Origin: Desulfobacteraceae bacterium UBA2174
GTDB taxonomy: Bacteria > Desulfobacterota > Desulfobacteria > Desulfobacterales > UBA2174
Assembly (NCBI GenBank): GCA_002327445.1
Contig: DCWA01000023.1
Span: 62,001-126,000, forward strand
Direction: 5' to 3'
DNA: 64,000 bases
The notes under the pieces are model-generated. The model made no database searches. It was given only the letters and a program-made list of their open reading frames with translations, and was not told the DNA's origin. Shown one piece after another: positions 1 to 8,866 of this stretch (position 1 is the first letter of the stretch; each line of letters begins with the position of its first letter). Made by a program: the position numbers and the translations under genes.

Positions 1-1365
1 GATGCCGCTGTTGAGCAGGCCGGTGATGTCCCGCTGGAACAGGTCGGTGTCCTTGATGAAGACCCCGCAGAGCGACAAGTGGATGATCAGGTAGGAGATC
101 AGCCGGGGCGACCACTTGGGATTGCGTTCGATCAACGCCAGCCAGGTGCGGATGTTGAGGATATGCGCGTTGTTGACCTTGACCTGCCAGTCGTCTCCCA
201 CCCCGCCGATCATCGGGGCCTGGAAGCCGAGATCGATGACCGCGTCGATGAAGAAGTTGACCAACTCGCTGTCGTCGGTCTGGTAAACGCCACGTCCCAT
301 ATTGAGGACGCAGTTCAGCGCCGTGGCCGGAAACTCCAGGGTCCGGGTCTTCAGGATGGCGAAGGTCTGGCGGATGAGCCGTTTGACGCGATAATCGGGC
401 TCGTTGGCGATGAGCCAGCTCAGGGTGCGGTTGATGGCCCGCAAAATCTCCTCATGGATCATCGACAAGCCGGGGATGTTCATGATGTGAAACAGAAAGA
501 TGATTTTCCACCGCTGTCCCTGGCCGGATTTCTGCCCGGCGGCAAGCAGCCGCCGCGGAATGCCGCGGTAGCGCTCCACGATCTGACTGTAGCCGGTCAA
601 GCCCAGCAGGCGACGGGTCAGTTCGGCGCTGGATAAATCGGCGCTTTCCATCACCGCCCCCAGATCCTGGCGCCACCTGTGGATCTCTTCAAGAGAGACG
701 CCCTCGAAGATCCCTTCCAGATTCGGGCACTGAACGACGTCCTGGACCTGCTCGCAGAACCAGCGCCACGGATCCGGCTGTTTCTCCCAGTAGGCGTAAG
801 TGCGATCGAAGTAGCGAATCAACACCCGGTTGCAGCCCCTCATATCGGTGCCCTCGGGTGCCGTTTTGAGCAAGGCATCTGCCAACCGATTGATTTGATG
901 GTAATTTTTTAGAAAACCGATGAAGGTTGAATCATCGCTGGCGTCAATCCGCCCGAAGGCCGCCTCGATTACCGGGGCGAAACGCGGAAACTCCCGGCCG
1001 GCATCGCGAATCATCTTTTGCAGGAACATCAACAAACTGTCGACGGCGTCGGTGCGCACCGAGCCGTTGAGCCGTTCGGCGTCCAGCGCCCGGCCGAAGA
1101 TGTCGATGAAGCGCTCGGCGGCCCGGTGCCCCTCCGGGTGGAGCAACATCAGATGAAAATAGTCCAGGGCGTACGTGCGGGCCTCTTGGACGATGAAGCG
1201 CCAATTCTTGTAAGGATGGGAGAGCTCCTTGAGAAAGGTGTTCACCGCCTCCATGATCCCGTAGTAGCGGGACATGACTTCCTGCAGCACGGCGTAGCGC
1301 GGATCGATCTCCACGTCGATATGGTAGTTGGCGATGTTGGCTTCCAGGGCTTTGGATCGAATCAT
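1..1365 (-). CDS. Large helical protein of unknown function, N-terminal 455 residues, runs off window
   Basis: The minus-strand frame is open from an ATG at 1365 to the left edge, giving 455 codons without a stop, so the C-terminal part is missing. The translation starts MIRSKALEANIANYHIDVE and is rich in Leu, Arg, Phe and Trp with predicted long helices; no signal peptide, clear membrane segment or metal motif is visible. Codon composition matches the neighbours, and the frames overlapping it on the other strand are shadows. It lies 195 bp downstream of acsE but behind a strong terminator, so it is probably a separate transcription unit. No good Shine-Dalgarno is seen. From memory, some Desulfobacterota pyruvate phosphate dikinase/PEP-utilising proteins have a helical N-terminal extension of this kind, but the ATP-grasp part would lie outside the window, so no function is assigned. 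Confidence 0.8.
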   Translation of the reverse strand, partial: MIRSKALEANIANYHIDVEIDPRYAVLQEVMSRYYGIMEAVNTFLKELSHPYKNWRFIVQEARTYALDYFHLMLLHPEGHRAAERFIDIFGRALDAERLNGSVRTDAVDSLLMFLQKMIRDAGREFPRFAPVIEAAFGRIDASDDSTFIGFLKNYHQINRLADALLKTAPEGTDMRGCNRVLIRYFDRTYAYWEKQPDPWRWFCEQVQDVVQCPNLEGIFEGVSLEEIHRWRQDLGAVMESADLSSAELTRRLLGLTGYSQIVERYRGIPRRLLAAGQKSGQGQRWKIIFLFHIMNIPGLSMIHEEILRAINRTLSWLIANEPDYRVKRLIRQTFAILKTRTLEFPATALNCVLNMGRGVYQTDDSELVNFFIDAVIDLGFQAPMIGGVGDDWQVKVNNAHILNIRTWLALIERNPKWSPRLISYLIIHLSLCGVFIKDTDLFQRDITGLLNSGI

Positions 1366-1390
1366 GGTAAGGCTCGTTGGGGTTGTTTTA

Positions 1391-1482
1391 TCCGACGGAT
1401 CGGACGGATCGGACGGATCGGACGGATCGGACAAGAATCGGTCTGATCGGTCTGATCCGTCCGATCCGTCTGATCAGTCTGC
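1391..1482. repeat. 9-bp-periodic imperfect palindrome (GGATCGGAC type)
   Basis: The left arm (about 1391-1432) repeats the 9-mer GACGGATCG four times. The right arm (about 1436-1482) carries variants of its reverse complement (TCTGATCGG, TCTGATCCG, TCCGATCCG). The arms can form a long imperfect hairpin. It lies between the acsE terminator and the next gene. It belongs with the other 9-bp-periodic intergenic elements near 20.17, 30.44, 38.16, 42.40 and 58.79 kb. Confidence 0.8.
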
Positions 1483-1491
1483 TTCACCCAC

Positions 1492-1523
1492 AATAACACA
1501 AAGCCCCGCCTTGCGGCGGGGCT
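1492..1523 (-). terminator. Intrinsic terminator of the acs operon
   Basis: A perfect 9-bp stem AGCCCCGCC/GGCGGGGCT (1502-1510 and 1515-1523) with a 4-nt loop is followed on the minus strand by a T-rich tract (TTTGTGTT). It lies 38 bp after the acsE stop codon, in the right place to end the operon. Confidence 0.8.
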
Positions 1524-1560
1524 CCAGTCTCACAAACGTCTTCATGGCCGCGCCGGCGGC

Positions 1561-2454
1561 TCAGATTTCCAGCCAGCTGTCCGAGTAGAGCGTGTTGCCC
1601 AGGATGACGTTGACCGTCTTGGCGTAGTCCTGCAATTCCTTGGGCAGGCTCGGAATATCCGGCATGTTGCCGTCGAGCATGCCGTTGATCAGGTCGACGA
1701 TGTCCGGTCTCTTTCCTTTGGCGATGGCGGTGAGCTTTTCGTCCAGAGGATCGCTGATGACGGAGTACATGCCGCACTTTTGCAGCATGACCATATAAGT
1801 CTGGTTGAGAATCGGGCGCAGGTGATTCGGCGGGCCGTTGGAAATGTTGGACAGCCCGCAGGTGCTTTTGGCACCGGGAGCGATGTCCTGGAGCATCTTC
1901 TGGAATTCCATCAAGCTGATCGCCTGGGGCTGCTGGATGTTCACCGGGGTGACGATCCCGTCCACCCAGATCTTCTCGTTGGGAATGCCCGCCTCGTTCG
2001 CTGCGTAGAGCAGCTCCACGCACAGGGCGGCGCGCTCGTTCTCGTCGCGCGGCAGGCCCTCGGGCCCCCACATCAGGGCGATGAAGTCGGCGTTGTACTT
2101 CGCGGCGATGGGAATCATGCGCTCGTAGCGTTCCGGCCGGCACATGATCGAGTTGATCAGGTGGGGTTTGCCCGGAACTTCCTTCGCCACCTTCAGGGCC
2201 GCATCGATGGCGTCGACGTTGGAGGTATCCATGGCCAAGGGGATGTCGGGAACCACTTCCTGGACGGTCTGCACCACCCAGGGCATCAACTCCGGTCCGT
2301 CTTTCTTGGCCGGGCCGAGATTGATGTCGATGTAATCCATCCCCAATTCCTTTTGCCGCAAAGCCTCTTCCTGGATCGGCTTGGGGTCGCGTTCCTTGAA
2401 CGCTCGGCCGATCTTGCGCGAAATGACATTCAGACTTTCTCCAATCAGTATCAT
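1561..2454 (-). CDS. acsE: Methyltetrahydrofolate:corrinoid/iron-sulfur protein methyltransferase AcsE
   Basis: A 297-residue pterin-binding TIM-barrel protein that transfers the methyl group between 5-methyl-tetrahydrofolate and the cobalt of the corrinoid/iron-sulfur protein AcsCD in the Wood-Ljungdahl pathway. The N-terminus MILIGESLN, the segment YIDINLGPAKKDGPE (residues 41-55), MDTSN (75-79) and the HLINS region (about 98-102) match the folate-binding residues of the dihydropteroate-synthase-like family. Full length for the family. The start has a good GAGGA Shine-Dalgarno. It is the last gene of the acs operon, 101 bp after acsC, with a strong terminator behind it. Cytoplasmic. In a sulfate reducer the reaction would run towards methyl-THF during acetate oxidation; the direction is inference. 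Confidence 0.93.
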   Translation of the reverse strand: MILIGESLNVISRKIGRAFKERDPKPIQEEALRQKELGMDYIDINLGPAKKDGPELMPWVVQTVQEVVPDIPLAMDTSNVDAIDAALKVAKEVPGKPHLINSIMCRPERYERMIPIAAKYNADFIALMWGPEGLPRDENERAALCVELLYAANEAGIPNEKIWVDGIVTPVNIQQPQAISLMEFQKMLQDIAPGAKSTCGLSNISNGPPNHLRPILNQTYMVMLQKCGMYSVISDPLDEKLTAIAKGKRPDIVDLINGMLDGNMPDIPSLPKELQDYAKTVNVILGNTLYSDSWLEI

Positions 2455-2555
2455 GCGTCCTCCCTCGGATTTTACTGGTCAGCGATTGAAAGATTGAGCC
2501 ATCCGGCCGGGGAATCCTCCGTTGCAGCGATTCCCCGGCTGCGTCGACCGGCTTG

Positions 2556-3899
2556 CTATTTCTTACCCCGCAAGAATCCGGCGAGGTGCGCGGCTTCGCG
2601 CGGCCCGACGGTAACGGTCCAACCGGGCAGCTCCTCCTCCATGTCACCGGCGATGGCGGCGGCGTAACCCGGAATGATCACCTGGGTATGCTTGACCTTG
2701 TCGGAGATTCCCGACTTCTTGACGAAGCTCCCCACGTCGTCGCCAGAGAACTTGCCGGCGGCCCAAGCCGTCATCACGGAGAGCCCCTCGCTGTCCTTGA
2801 TCAGCAGCCAGGCGGGCACCTTGCTGGCCTCGATCTCGCCGGAGACGATGAAGTAGGTCAAGGCAAAATTGGTGGTCACCAGCACCGGGGATTTCTCATC
2901 GGGATTGTTGATGGGGTAGATCCCTTCGGTGACGGTCATCGGCCGCTGCGGGTCGGTGAAGATGTTGAGCCGTTCCAGCAGCAGGGGGAAGAGGCTCTCA
3001 CCGGCAAAATCGCTCAGGATGACGATGCCGCCGTACTTGGCGATGAACATCGAGGCGATGAGGGTCTCCATGTCGAGGTTGCCGGCCATTTCGCAGGGAA
3101 AGGTGATGGTGGAAAATCCCACGGACCGGTTGAGGTTCTTCAATGCGGCCCGGCGAATGGCCACCTGATCTTCGAAGGCCTGCTTGATCTCCCGGGCGCC
3201 CGAATCGATGACCAGATCCTTGAGCCCCATGCCGGTGAGCTTGTCCGTCAGAGGGATCAGCGCCTCCACCGATTCGGCCTTGACCGCCAGGGGCAGGTTG
3301 TTCGCCTTGGCCAGTTCGCCCAATGCGTCGGCGGTCTCCGCGGTGGCGGCGTAGAGCAAAGGCCGCTTGAACCCGGCGGCTTCCACGCCGGCCTTGAGCA
3401 CGTCCACTTTGTCGCTCATCAAGACCAGGTTGAATTCGCTGGTCTCGGCGACGGTCTTGGCCACCGCGGCAAAAGCCGCCGCATCGCCGTTGACATCCGC
3501 CACGGCCACCAGTTCCGGCCGCAGGTTGAGCCCCACCCGCTCGAACTGCAGGGCGTTGAAGCCCTTGAGCTTGGCAGCCAGGGCATCGGCGGCGATGTCC
3601 GAGCCGATGCGCACGCCGATCAGGGTCGGGTTGTAAAAGGTTTTTTCATGCCGGTACTGCACCGTCTCCCCACCGGCCGTGCGCTGGCGTACCCCCCTGC
3701 CGATCACCACGGGGCGGATCGGCGGGGCCGATGCTTCGGCCAGCAACGCCCGGGCCTCGTCGGACACGTAGGGGCACTGGTCCAGTTCGGCCTTGCCCGA
3801 GGCGAGGTTCATGGCAAACGCAAGGCAGGTGGGAACCCCGCACTCCTTGCAGTTGGTCTTCGGCAGGAGCTTGAAAATCTGAATCCCGGTTAAAGCCAT
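2556..3899 (-). CDS. acsC: CODH/ACS gamma subunit, corrinoid iron-sulfur protein large subunit AcsC
   Basis: A 447-residue large subunit of the corrinoid/Fe-S protein. The N-terminal domain carries the [4Fe-4S] ligand set C17-x2-C20-x4-C25-x16-C42, which delivers electrons for cobalt reactivation. It is followed by a TIM barrel and a C-terminal cobalamin-binding Rossmann-like domain ending with HLAGFLRGKK. It pairs with AcsD and carries the methyl group between AcsE and the A-cluster of AcsB. Length is normal for the family. The start has a GGAGACGAAG Shine-Dalgarno. The 166-bp gap to acsB contains a strong 12-bp hairpin at 3997-4030, which may tune the relative expression of catalytic and corrinoid subunits. 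Confidence 0.95.
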   Translation of the reverse strand: MALTGIQIFKLLPKTNCKECGVPTCLAFAMNLASGKAELDQCPYVSDEARALLAEASAPPIRPVVIGRGVRQRTAGGETVQYRHEKTFYNPTLIGVRIGSDIAADALAAKLKGFNALQFERVGLNLRPELVAVADVNGDAAAFAAVAKTVAETSEFNLVLMSDKVDVLKAGVEAAGFKRPLLYAATAETADALGELAKANNLPLAVKAESVEALIPLTDKLTGMGLKDLVIDSGAREIKQAFEDQVAIRRAALKNLNRSVGFSTITFPCEMAGNLDMETLIASMFIAKYGGIVILSDFAGESLFPLLLERLNIFTDPQRPMTVTEGIYPINNPDEKSPVLVTTNFALTYFIVSGEIEASKVPAWLLIKDSEGLSVMTAWAAGKFSGDDVGSFVKKSGISDKVKHTQVIIPGYAAAIAGDMEEELPGWTVTVGPREAAHLAGFLRGKK

Positions 3900-3996
3900 C
3901 TTCGTCTCCTTGAGTAATATTTGGTCTCCCGCGGTCTACCGACCGCGAAAAAATTCCGCTGCGCATCGGATGCGCCAGGGAGCCGGTGTATCGATG

Positions 3997-4030
3997 ACGG
4001 CCGCCGGTCGGGCCAGCAACCGGCGGCCGT
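3997..4030 (-). terminator. Strong intra-operon hairpin between acsB and acsC
   Basis: A perfect 12-bp stem ACGGCCGCCGGT/ACCGGCGGCCGT (3997-4008 and 4019-4030) with a 10-nt loop lies 36 bp after the acsB stop. On the minus strand no T-tract follows, so it is more likely an mRNA-stability or attenuating structure than a full terminator. The role is inferred. Confidence 0.35.
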
Positions 4031-4065
4031 TTCATCTTGTCCGGCGCCTTGACGCGCCGCCGGGC

Positions 4066-6279
4066 TCAGCCGACCAGCGAGGGCATCGTCAGGGCCGGGT
4101 GGCCCTTTTCCTGCAGGAAGGGCAGGATTTCCTCCTCGGTGGTCCCGACCGTCTCGTCGGCGATCATGTCGTAGAGGTTGGGAACGCCCATCTCCTCACC
4201 CCGTTTAATGATGCGCTCCTTGATCTCTTCTTTCAGCATCTTGGGCATCCACACCATCCGCAGCAGGCCGCCGTCACCCTTGATGAACTTTCTCTGGGTG
4301 ATGTTGTACTTGCCGTGACCGACAAACCCGGGCGAGGACGCGCCGCCGCCCATGACCCCGGCCAGGGTGGTGAACTTCATCCCGCAGGGAGTTTCGCCGG
4401 CGTACTCTCGATTGACCGTCATCACTCCGTTGCAAGCCGGCAGCATTGCCGCGATGCACTCGCAGCAACCGCAGGTCGTCATGGGATCGACCACCAGGGA
4501 GTAGAGGTTGTAGTGGGTGACGGCGCCGCGGGACGCCTTTTTGACGAACTCGTTGACGCCCTTCCACTGGCCGAGGACCGGATCGACGCACTCGCCCTTT
4601 TCGATGGGCTGGTTGGGGCCGGTGGGGTTGATCTCGTAGGAAGCCTTGCAGTCCATCCAGTTATAGGCTCCGCACAGACCGGTGCGTTCGGGGCTCACCG
4701 TACAGACGTGGTTGGGTGCGAAGGACTGACAGAGGGTGCAACTGTAATAAATTTCCACATCCTCGTCGGTCATTTTCTCCACCCGCTCGTCGCGCTGCTT
4801 GTAGGCTGCACGCGCCATGGCGGTGATCCGGTCCACATCTTCCTTGTTGGTGTAGAGGGTGATCTGCACCTTGTCGAAAATCTTGCCGAAATCTTGGTGG
4901 AACTTGGCGTGCAGCACTACCCCGATGTCCTTGAGGGTGAAGCCCTTTTCCACCGCCGCATTGCTCACGCGCACCCAGGCGATATCGCGTTGGCCGATGT
5001 GCATCACGCCCTGGATGTAGTTGATCAGGTGGTGGGTCTGACGCTCGAGGATCGGCTCGAAGTCCTGCTGGAACTCACGACCGGCCACCTGCATGAAGAT
5101 CGCCAGCGGAAGGACTTCGCCCTTCTTCAGGTCCGGGATGTCCTTGCCGACGACGACGATCTTGCCATCCTCGATCTCGTTCATCTCGGCCATCTGCAAA
5201 TACTCGGTGCACTGGGTCTTGCCGCCGCCCATCTGACAGAACAGGTCGGCGCCGCGCACGCGTTCACCCTCGAAGGCCGGACCGAAGGCACAGGGGATGG
5301 CGATCTCGGTGACCTGGACCTTGAGGCCGCGGATTTCAATGGACCGTTGGGCCATCTCCTTGTGGGGCACGTTGGCCACCACATGCTCGTAAGTGCAGAT
5401 ACCGGTGGGCAGAATCTCGGGGATGTCGGTGTCGGCGATGGTGGGGAAACCCCAGTTGACGCAGCCGGCGGCCGCCGTGGCCCAGTCGGTGCCGACTTCG
5501 CCCAGCGCGTTGACAAAGGCGAAGATGCGGTCCTTGTTGTACTTGAGGATCTTCTTGTAGTCGCCCGGCTGAACACCGCCGAAGGACATGGCCGCCCGGT
5601 TGGCGAAGCCCAGGGCGAAGATGGCCGAGGTGATGTCCGGGCCGAAGGGCACGATGCGGGTCCCCCAGCCGATCTGGACGTTGGCCTCGATGAGCTGCTC
5701 GGTCACCGAGGTGCCGTTCTGGCTGGCGGCCAAGAAGATGTAGAGGTTCTTGCGCTGGTATTCTTCGACGATCATCTTGGCCGTCTCCGGATCGGGAGCC
5801 GCGCCCACGATGGCGGCGAAGCCGGGGGCAGAGCCATCGACGAACTCGACGCCGCGCTTGCGCAGGATGACGTCGTCAGACGGGCCAACCCAGATCTTGC
5901 CATTTTCGATGTCCGGATCTTCCTGGGGATAGTAGAAATCCGGCTGTTCGAGGATGCGCAGGGCTTCCTGGATCTCGAAGCAGAGCAGGGCCGCCATGCC
6001 CGCGTCCAGCAGGGGGCCCAGGTAGGGCAGGTGGTTGACACCCTTGATATGGGGCGGCAGCAGCTTGCGGGCGAAATCCAGCGGCTGCTTCATGTCTTCG
6101 ATGGTTTTCACCGGGATGCCGAGCAGCGAGTAGATCACCGGCAGGAAGTAGCCGGTGTTGGGAAACTCGATCTTGGTGTCGGCGTTGTAGGTCTGCAGGG
6201 CCTTGCGGTAGAGGCCCTCTGTCTTGGAGACGACGTTGTAGCCGCCCTGGATGGCTGCAAAGGCAACAAGCTTCGACAT
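4066..6279 (-). CDS. acsB: Acetyl-CoA synthase (CODH/ACS beta subunit) AcsB
   Basis: A 737-residue acetyl-CoA synthase, which condenses CO, the corrinoid-bound methyl group and CoA (or does the reverse) at the Ni-Ni-[4Fe-4S] A-cluster. The cluster ligands are visible: C514-x2-C517-x8-C526-x9-C536 for the [4Fe-4S] cubane and C603-Gly-C605 for the distal nickel. All are offset by +8 from the Moorella positions as I remember them (506, 509, 518, 528, 595, 597). The start is MSKLVAFAAIQGG, preceded by a strong GAAGGAGG; the same frame extends further upstream but only into acsA. It is the bacterial type with the N-terminal CODH-contact domain. It sits 44 bp after acsA, as expected for a tight complex. 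Cytoplasmic and oxygen-sensitive. Confidence 0.97.
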   Translation of the reverse strand: MSKLVAFAAIQGGYNVVSKTEGLYRKALQTYNADTKIEFPNTGYFLPVIYSLLGIPVKTIEDMKQPLDFARKLLPPHIKGVNHLPYLGPLLDAGMAALLCFEIQEALRILEQPDFYYPQEDPDIENGKIWVGPSDDVILRKRGVEFVDGSAPGFAAIVGAAPDPETAKMIVEEYQRKNLYIFLAASQNGTSVTEQLIEANVQIGWGTRIVPFGPDITSAIFALGFANRAAMSFGGVQPGDYKKILKYNKDRIFAFVNALGEVGTDWATAAAGCVNWGFPTIADTDIPEILPTGICTYEHVVANVPHKEMAQRSIEIRGLKVQVTEIAIPCAFGPAFEGERVRGADLFCQMGGGKTQCTEYLQMAEMNEIEDGKIVVVGKDIPDLKKGEVLPLAIFMQVAGREFQQDFEPILERQTHHLINYIQGVMHIGQRDIAWVRVSNAAVEKGFTLKDIGVVLHAKFHQDFGKIFDKVQITLYTNKEDVDRITAMARAAYKQRDERVEKMTDEDVEIYYSCTLCQSFAPNHVCTVSPERTGLCGAYNWMDCKASYEINPTGPNQPIEKGECVDPVLGQWKGVNEFVKKASRGAVTHYNLYSLVVDPMTTCGCCECIAAMLPACNGVMTVNREYAGETPCGMKFTTLAGVMGGGASSPGFVGHGKYNITQRKFIKGDGGLLRMVWMPKMLKEEIKERIIKRGEEMGVPNLYDMIADETVGTTEEEILPFLQEKGHPALTMPSLVG

Positions 6280-6323
6280 TTCTTTTCCTCCTTCGTTGAG
6301 GACTTGGTCCGGTTGGGGCCGGG

Positions 6324-8366
6324 TTAGGCTTCCAGTCGCTGGCGGTCGGCCATATCCATCAGTACGCGCTCGCGGGCCTTGTCGATACCCAAGGCTTTGC
6401 GCTTCTTGTCGATGTGGGCGATCATCTTGTGGGCATGGGCGATGGGATCGACCTCCAAATCCCACATTCCGCCGTACAGCTTCTCGAATTCCTCGAACAG
6501 GTAGCGCTGGAACTTCGGCGCGCCGGTCACCGGCAGGGTGACGCCGAAAACGGTGTAGACGCCGGAAGCCACGAAGTAGTGGCCGATGGAAATCGCCTTC
6601 TCGCTCATCCACTCCGGCGCCGATCCGGCCACGGGCACGTCGCTGATGTCGTTGCCCAGACCGCCGGCCTTGACCACCTCGGCGGCTGCCAGCAGGATGC
6701 GGCTGTTGTCCACGCAGGAGCCCACGTGCAAAACGGGCGGAATGCCCACCGTCTCGCAGACCTCCGCCAAGCCCGGACCGCAGTAGACTTTGGCCGATTC
6801 GGGGGTCAGCAACCCCGCCATGGCGCAGGCGATGGCGTTGCAGCCGGTGGTGAGCACGATGACGTCGTTTTTGATCAGCTCCTTGACGATTTCTACGTGG
6901 CCCTCATTGTGACGGGTGCGGGCGTTGTTGCAGCCCACCACGCCGCCGATGCCCCGGATGCGGCCGTTGATGATGTTGTCATTCAGGGTGTAGTAGGAGC
7001 CGCGGAAGGTGCCGCCGAGGTGGTACTCGATGGACTCGACCCCGAAGCCGGCCACGATGGGCGATTTCTGCTTGGGAATCATCACCTCATTGCGGCGGTT
7101 GGGATAGTTGTCGATGGCCAGGCGAACGATCTTCTCGGCGTCTTCCAGGGCGTGGTGCTCGTCAAACTCGATGTGCACCACGTTTTCCTGTTCCATGCGG
7201 GCGATGGGATGGGTGGTGATCAGCTTGGTGTGGAAGCAGTTGGCCACGTTGGCCACGTTCTGCATGATGCACTGGATGTCCACCACCATGGCGTCCACCG
7301 CCCCGGTGATGATGGCCAGTTCCTGCTGCAGGAAGGTACCGCACAGGGGCACGCCGTGGCGCTGGAGCAGCTCGTTGGCCGTGCAGCAGATCCCGGAGAG
7401 CTGGATCCCCTTGGCGCCCTTGCTCTTGGCGTACTCGACGATCTCGGGCCGCTGGGCCACCACCACGATCATCTCCGAGAGGATCGGCTCGTGGCCGTGG
7501 ATCACGAGGTTGACATGGTCTTCGCGCAGCACGCCGAGGTTGGCCTCGCTGGAGAGCGGATACGGTGTGCCGAAAAGCACGTCCTGCAGGTCGGTGGCGA
7601 GCATCGAGCCGCCCCAGCCGTCGGCGATGGCGGCCCGGGTGCCCTGCTTCATCAGGTTCTTGTAGTCCTGGTCCACGCCGATATGGGTGCGGTGCATGAT
7701 CTCGACGATTTCGCGGTCGATGTTGCGCGGCACCACGCCCATCTTCTTCCACAGTTCATAGCGGGCCTTGGGGGCGCGTTTGGCGTAGAGCACCTCGCCG
7801 TGGGGTTTGCCCCATTCCTCGATGGCCTTTTCGCCCACTTCCACGGCGATCTCGTCGATGTCGCGGTCGACCATCTTGCCGTCCACTTCGACCTGGATCG
7901 GCACATCCAGGGCCGGAGCGATCTCGAGCAGCTTGCGGGTATCCTTGATGCGGTAGGCATCGGTTTCCTTGCGGGCCGCCGAAAGAAAGACCTCGGCCAC
8001 ACCACGGCCGTGGTCGGAGTGGGCCGCGGCTCCGCCGGCGATCATGCGGATGAAGTTACGGGCCGCCACGGTGTTGGCCGAGGCCCCGCAGATCCCCTTA
8101 CGGGTCGTGTGGTCGGTGGCTTCGTCGTAGTCTTTTGGCAGGGTGAGACGGCAGGGGCCCATGCTGCAGTTCTTGCAGCAGATGCCGGTGCTACCGATGT
8201 TGCAGGGTTTCATCTTCACGGCCCGGTCGAAGCAGGTCTCGACGTTGAGTTCCTGCGCCCGGCGAATCATCTGCTGGCTGGCTGGATCGATGGTCGCGGC
8301 GACGGGATCGGCAGCCTTCTCCGCCTTCTCGACGACCTTCTTTACGATTTTTTTCTCTTCAGACAT
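6324..8366 (-). CDS. acsA: Anaerobic carbon monoxide dehydrogenase catalytic subunit AcsA/CooS
   Basis: A 680-residue Ni-Fe CODH (hybrid-cluster-protein superfamily) that reduces CO2 to CO or oxidises CO at the C-cluster and feeds CO through a tunnel to AcsB. The N-terminus has the cysteine pattern for the subunit-bridging D cluster (C55, C63) and the B cluster (C64, C67, C72 and the Cys of GICGAS near 93). Later come GICCTANELLQRHG, VVGCNNART, TTGCNAIACAMAG and HVGSCVDNSR, which hold C-cluster and nickel ligands. The first 30 residues are a Lys/Glu-rich extension. Start ATG with GAGGAGGAACC upstream. 53 bp separate it from the small Ala/Glu/Lys protein. No cooC nickel-insertion ATPase is next to it in this window. 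Confidence 0.97.
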   Translation of the reverse strand: MSEEKKIVKKVVEKAEKAADPVAATIDPASQQMIRRAQELNVETCFDRAVKMKPCNIGSTGICCKNCSMGPCRLTLPKDYDEATDHTTRKGICGASANTVAARNFIRMIAGGAAAHSDHGRGVAEVFLSAARKETDAYRIKDTRKLLEIAPALDVPIQVEVDGKMVDRDIDEIAVEVGEKAIEEWGKPHGEVLYAKRAPKARYELWKKMGVVPRNIDREIVEIMHRTHIGVDQDYKNLMKQGTRAAIADGWGGSMLATDLQDVLFGTPYPLSSEANLGVLREDHVNLVIHGHEPILSEMIVVVAQRPEIVEYAKSKGAKGIQLSGICCTANELLQRHGVPLCGTFLQQELAIITGAVDAMVVDIQCIMQNVANVANCFHTKLITTHPIARMEQENVVHIEFDEHHALEDAEKIVRLAIDNYPNRRNEVMIPKQKSPIVAGFGVESIEYHLGGTFRGSYYTLNDNIINGRIRGIGGVVGCNNARTRHNEGHVEIVKELIKNDVIVLTTGCNAIACAMAGLLTPESAKVYCGPGLAEVCETVGIPPVLHVGSCVDNSRILLAAAEVVKAGGLGNDISDVPVAGSAPEWMSEKAISIGHYFVASGVYTVFGVTLPVTGAPKFQRYLFEEFEKLYGGMWDLEVDPIAHAHKMIAHIDKKRKALGIDKARERVLMDMADRQRLEA

Positions 8367-8419
8367 GCGAGGTTCCTCCTCATCGTTGTGGGATGTCCAA
8401 ATTTTCGGTTAGGTGCGAG

Positions 8420-8866
8420 TCAGGGCCAGGAACGCCGATGCACCCAGTCGATCCCCTCGGCAAGCTTGTCGAGCAGGGTCTTTTGCTGGGCGGCCGCCGT
8501 ACGGCTTACCACCTTCTTTGCTTTTCCATGGGCGCTTTCCTCGGCTGCGCGCGCTTCGCGCTCGGCGGCCCGTTTCTGGCGGACGGCCTCGACTTCGGCC
8601 TCGGCCTTGGCGTGCTCCTCGGCCTTGGCCTTGGCTTCCGCTTCGACTTTGGCCTTGGCTTCCGCTTCGACTTTGGCCTTGGCTTCCGCTTCGGCCTTTG
8701 CCTTGGCTTCCGCTTCGGCTTTGGCCTTGGCTTCGGCGGCCGCCTTGGCTTTCGCCTCGGCTTCGGCTTTGGCCTTGGCTTCGGCTTGCGGGTCCGCCTT
8801 AGGTGAATCAGCAAACAGATCCTTTGGGCCTTCTTTGGGCTCGTCAGCGAAAAGATCTATCGGCAT
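8420..8866 (-). CDS. Small Ala/Glu/Lys-repeat protein embedded in the acs operon
   Basis: A 148-residue protein of unknown function. Residues 4-23 contain a duplicated DLFAD(E/S)PK motif. Residues 28 to about 91 are seven to eight copies of an 8-residue unit of the form AEAKAKxE, predicted as a long charged single helix or coiled coil. The C-terminus is basic and amphipathic and ends with DKLAEGIDWVHRRSWP. Its ATG overlaps the acsD stop by one base (TGATG), which implies translational coupling, and acsA follows after 53 bp, so it is made with the CODH/ACS subunits. No signal peptide or metal motif is seen. It may be a tether or assembly scaffold for the complex, but that is inference; the expressed frame is supported by the coupling and the conserved non-repeat ends. 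Confidence 0.75.
   Translation of the reverse strand: MPIDLFADEPKEGPKDLFADSPKADPQAEAKAKAEAEAKAKAAAEAKAKAEAEAKAKAEAEAKAKVEAEAKAKVEAEAKAKAEEHAKAEAEVEAVRQKRAAEREARAAEESAHGKAKKVVSRTAAAQQKTLLDKLAEGIDWVHRRSWP
8594..8785 (-). repeat. 24-bp tandem coding repeat
   Basis: About seven to eight imperfect 24-bp units (core GGCCTTGGCTTCCGCTTC on the plus strand) encode the 8-residue AEAKAKxE repeats of the small acs-operon protein. The multiple of three keeps the frame, so copy number could vary between strains. Confidence 0.85.

Noticed and set aside
1328..1588. Open frame with SDG/SDP tripeptide runs
   Set aside because: It is translated from the 9-bp palindrome and runs through a terminator.
3935..3957. 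Hairpin CGCGGTC/GACCGCG upstream of acsC as a terminator
   Set aside because: On the minus strand the T-tract lies before, not after, the stem, so it cannot be an intrinsic terminator for the operon.
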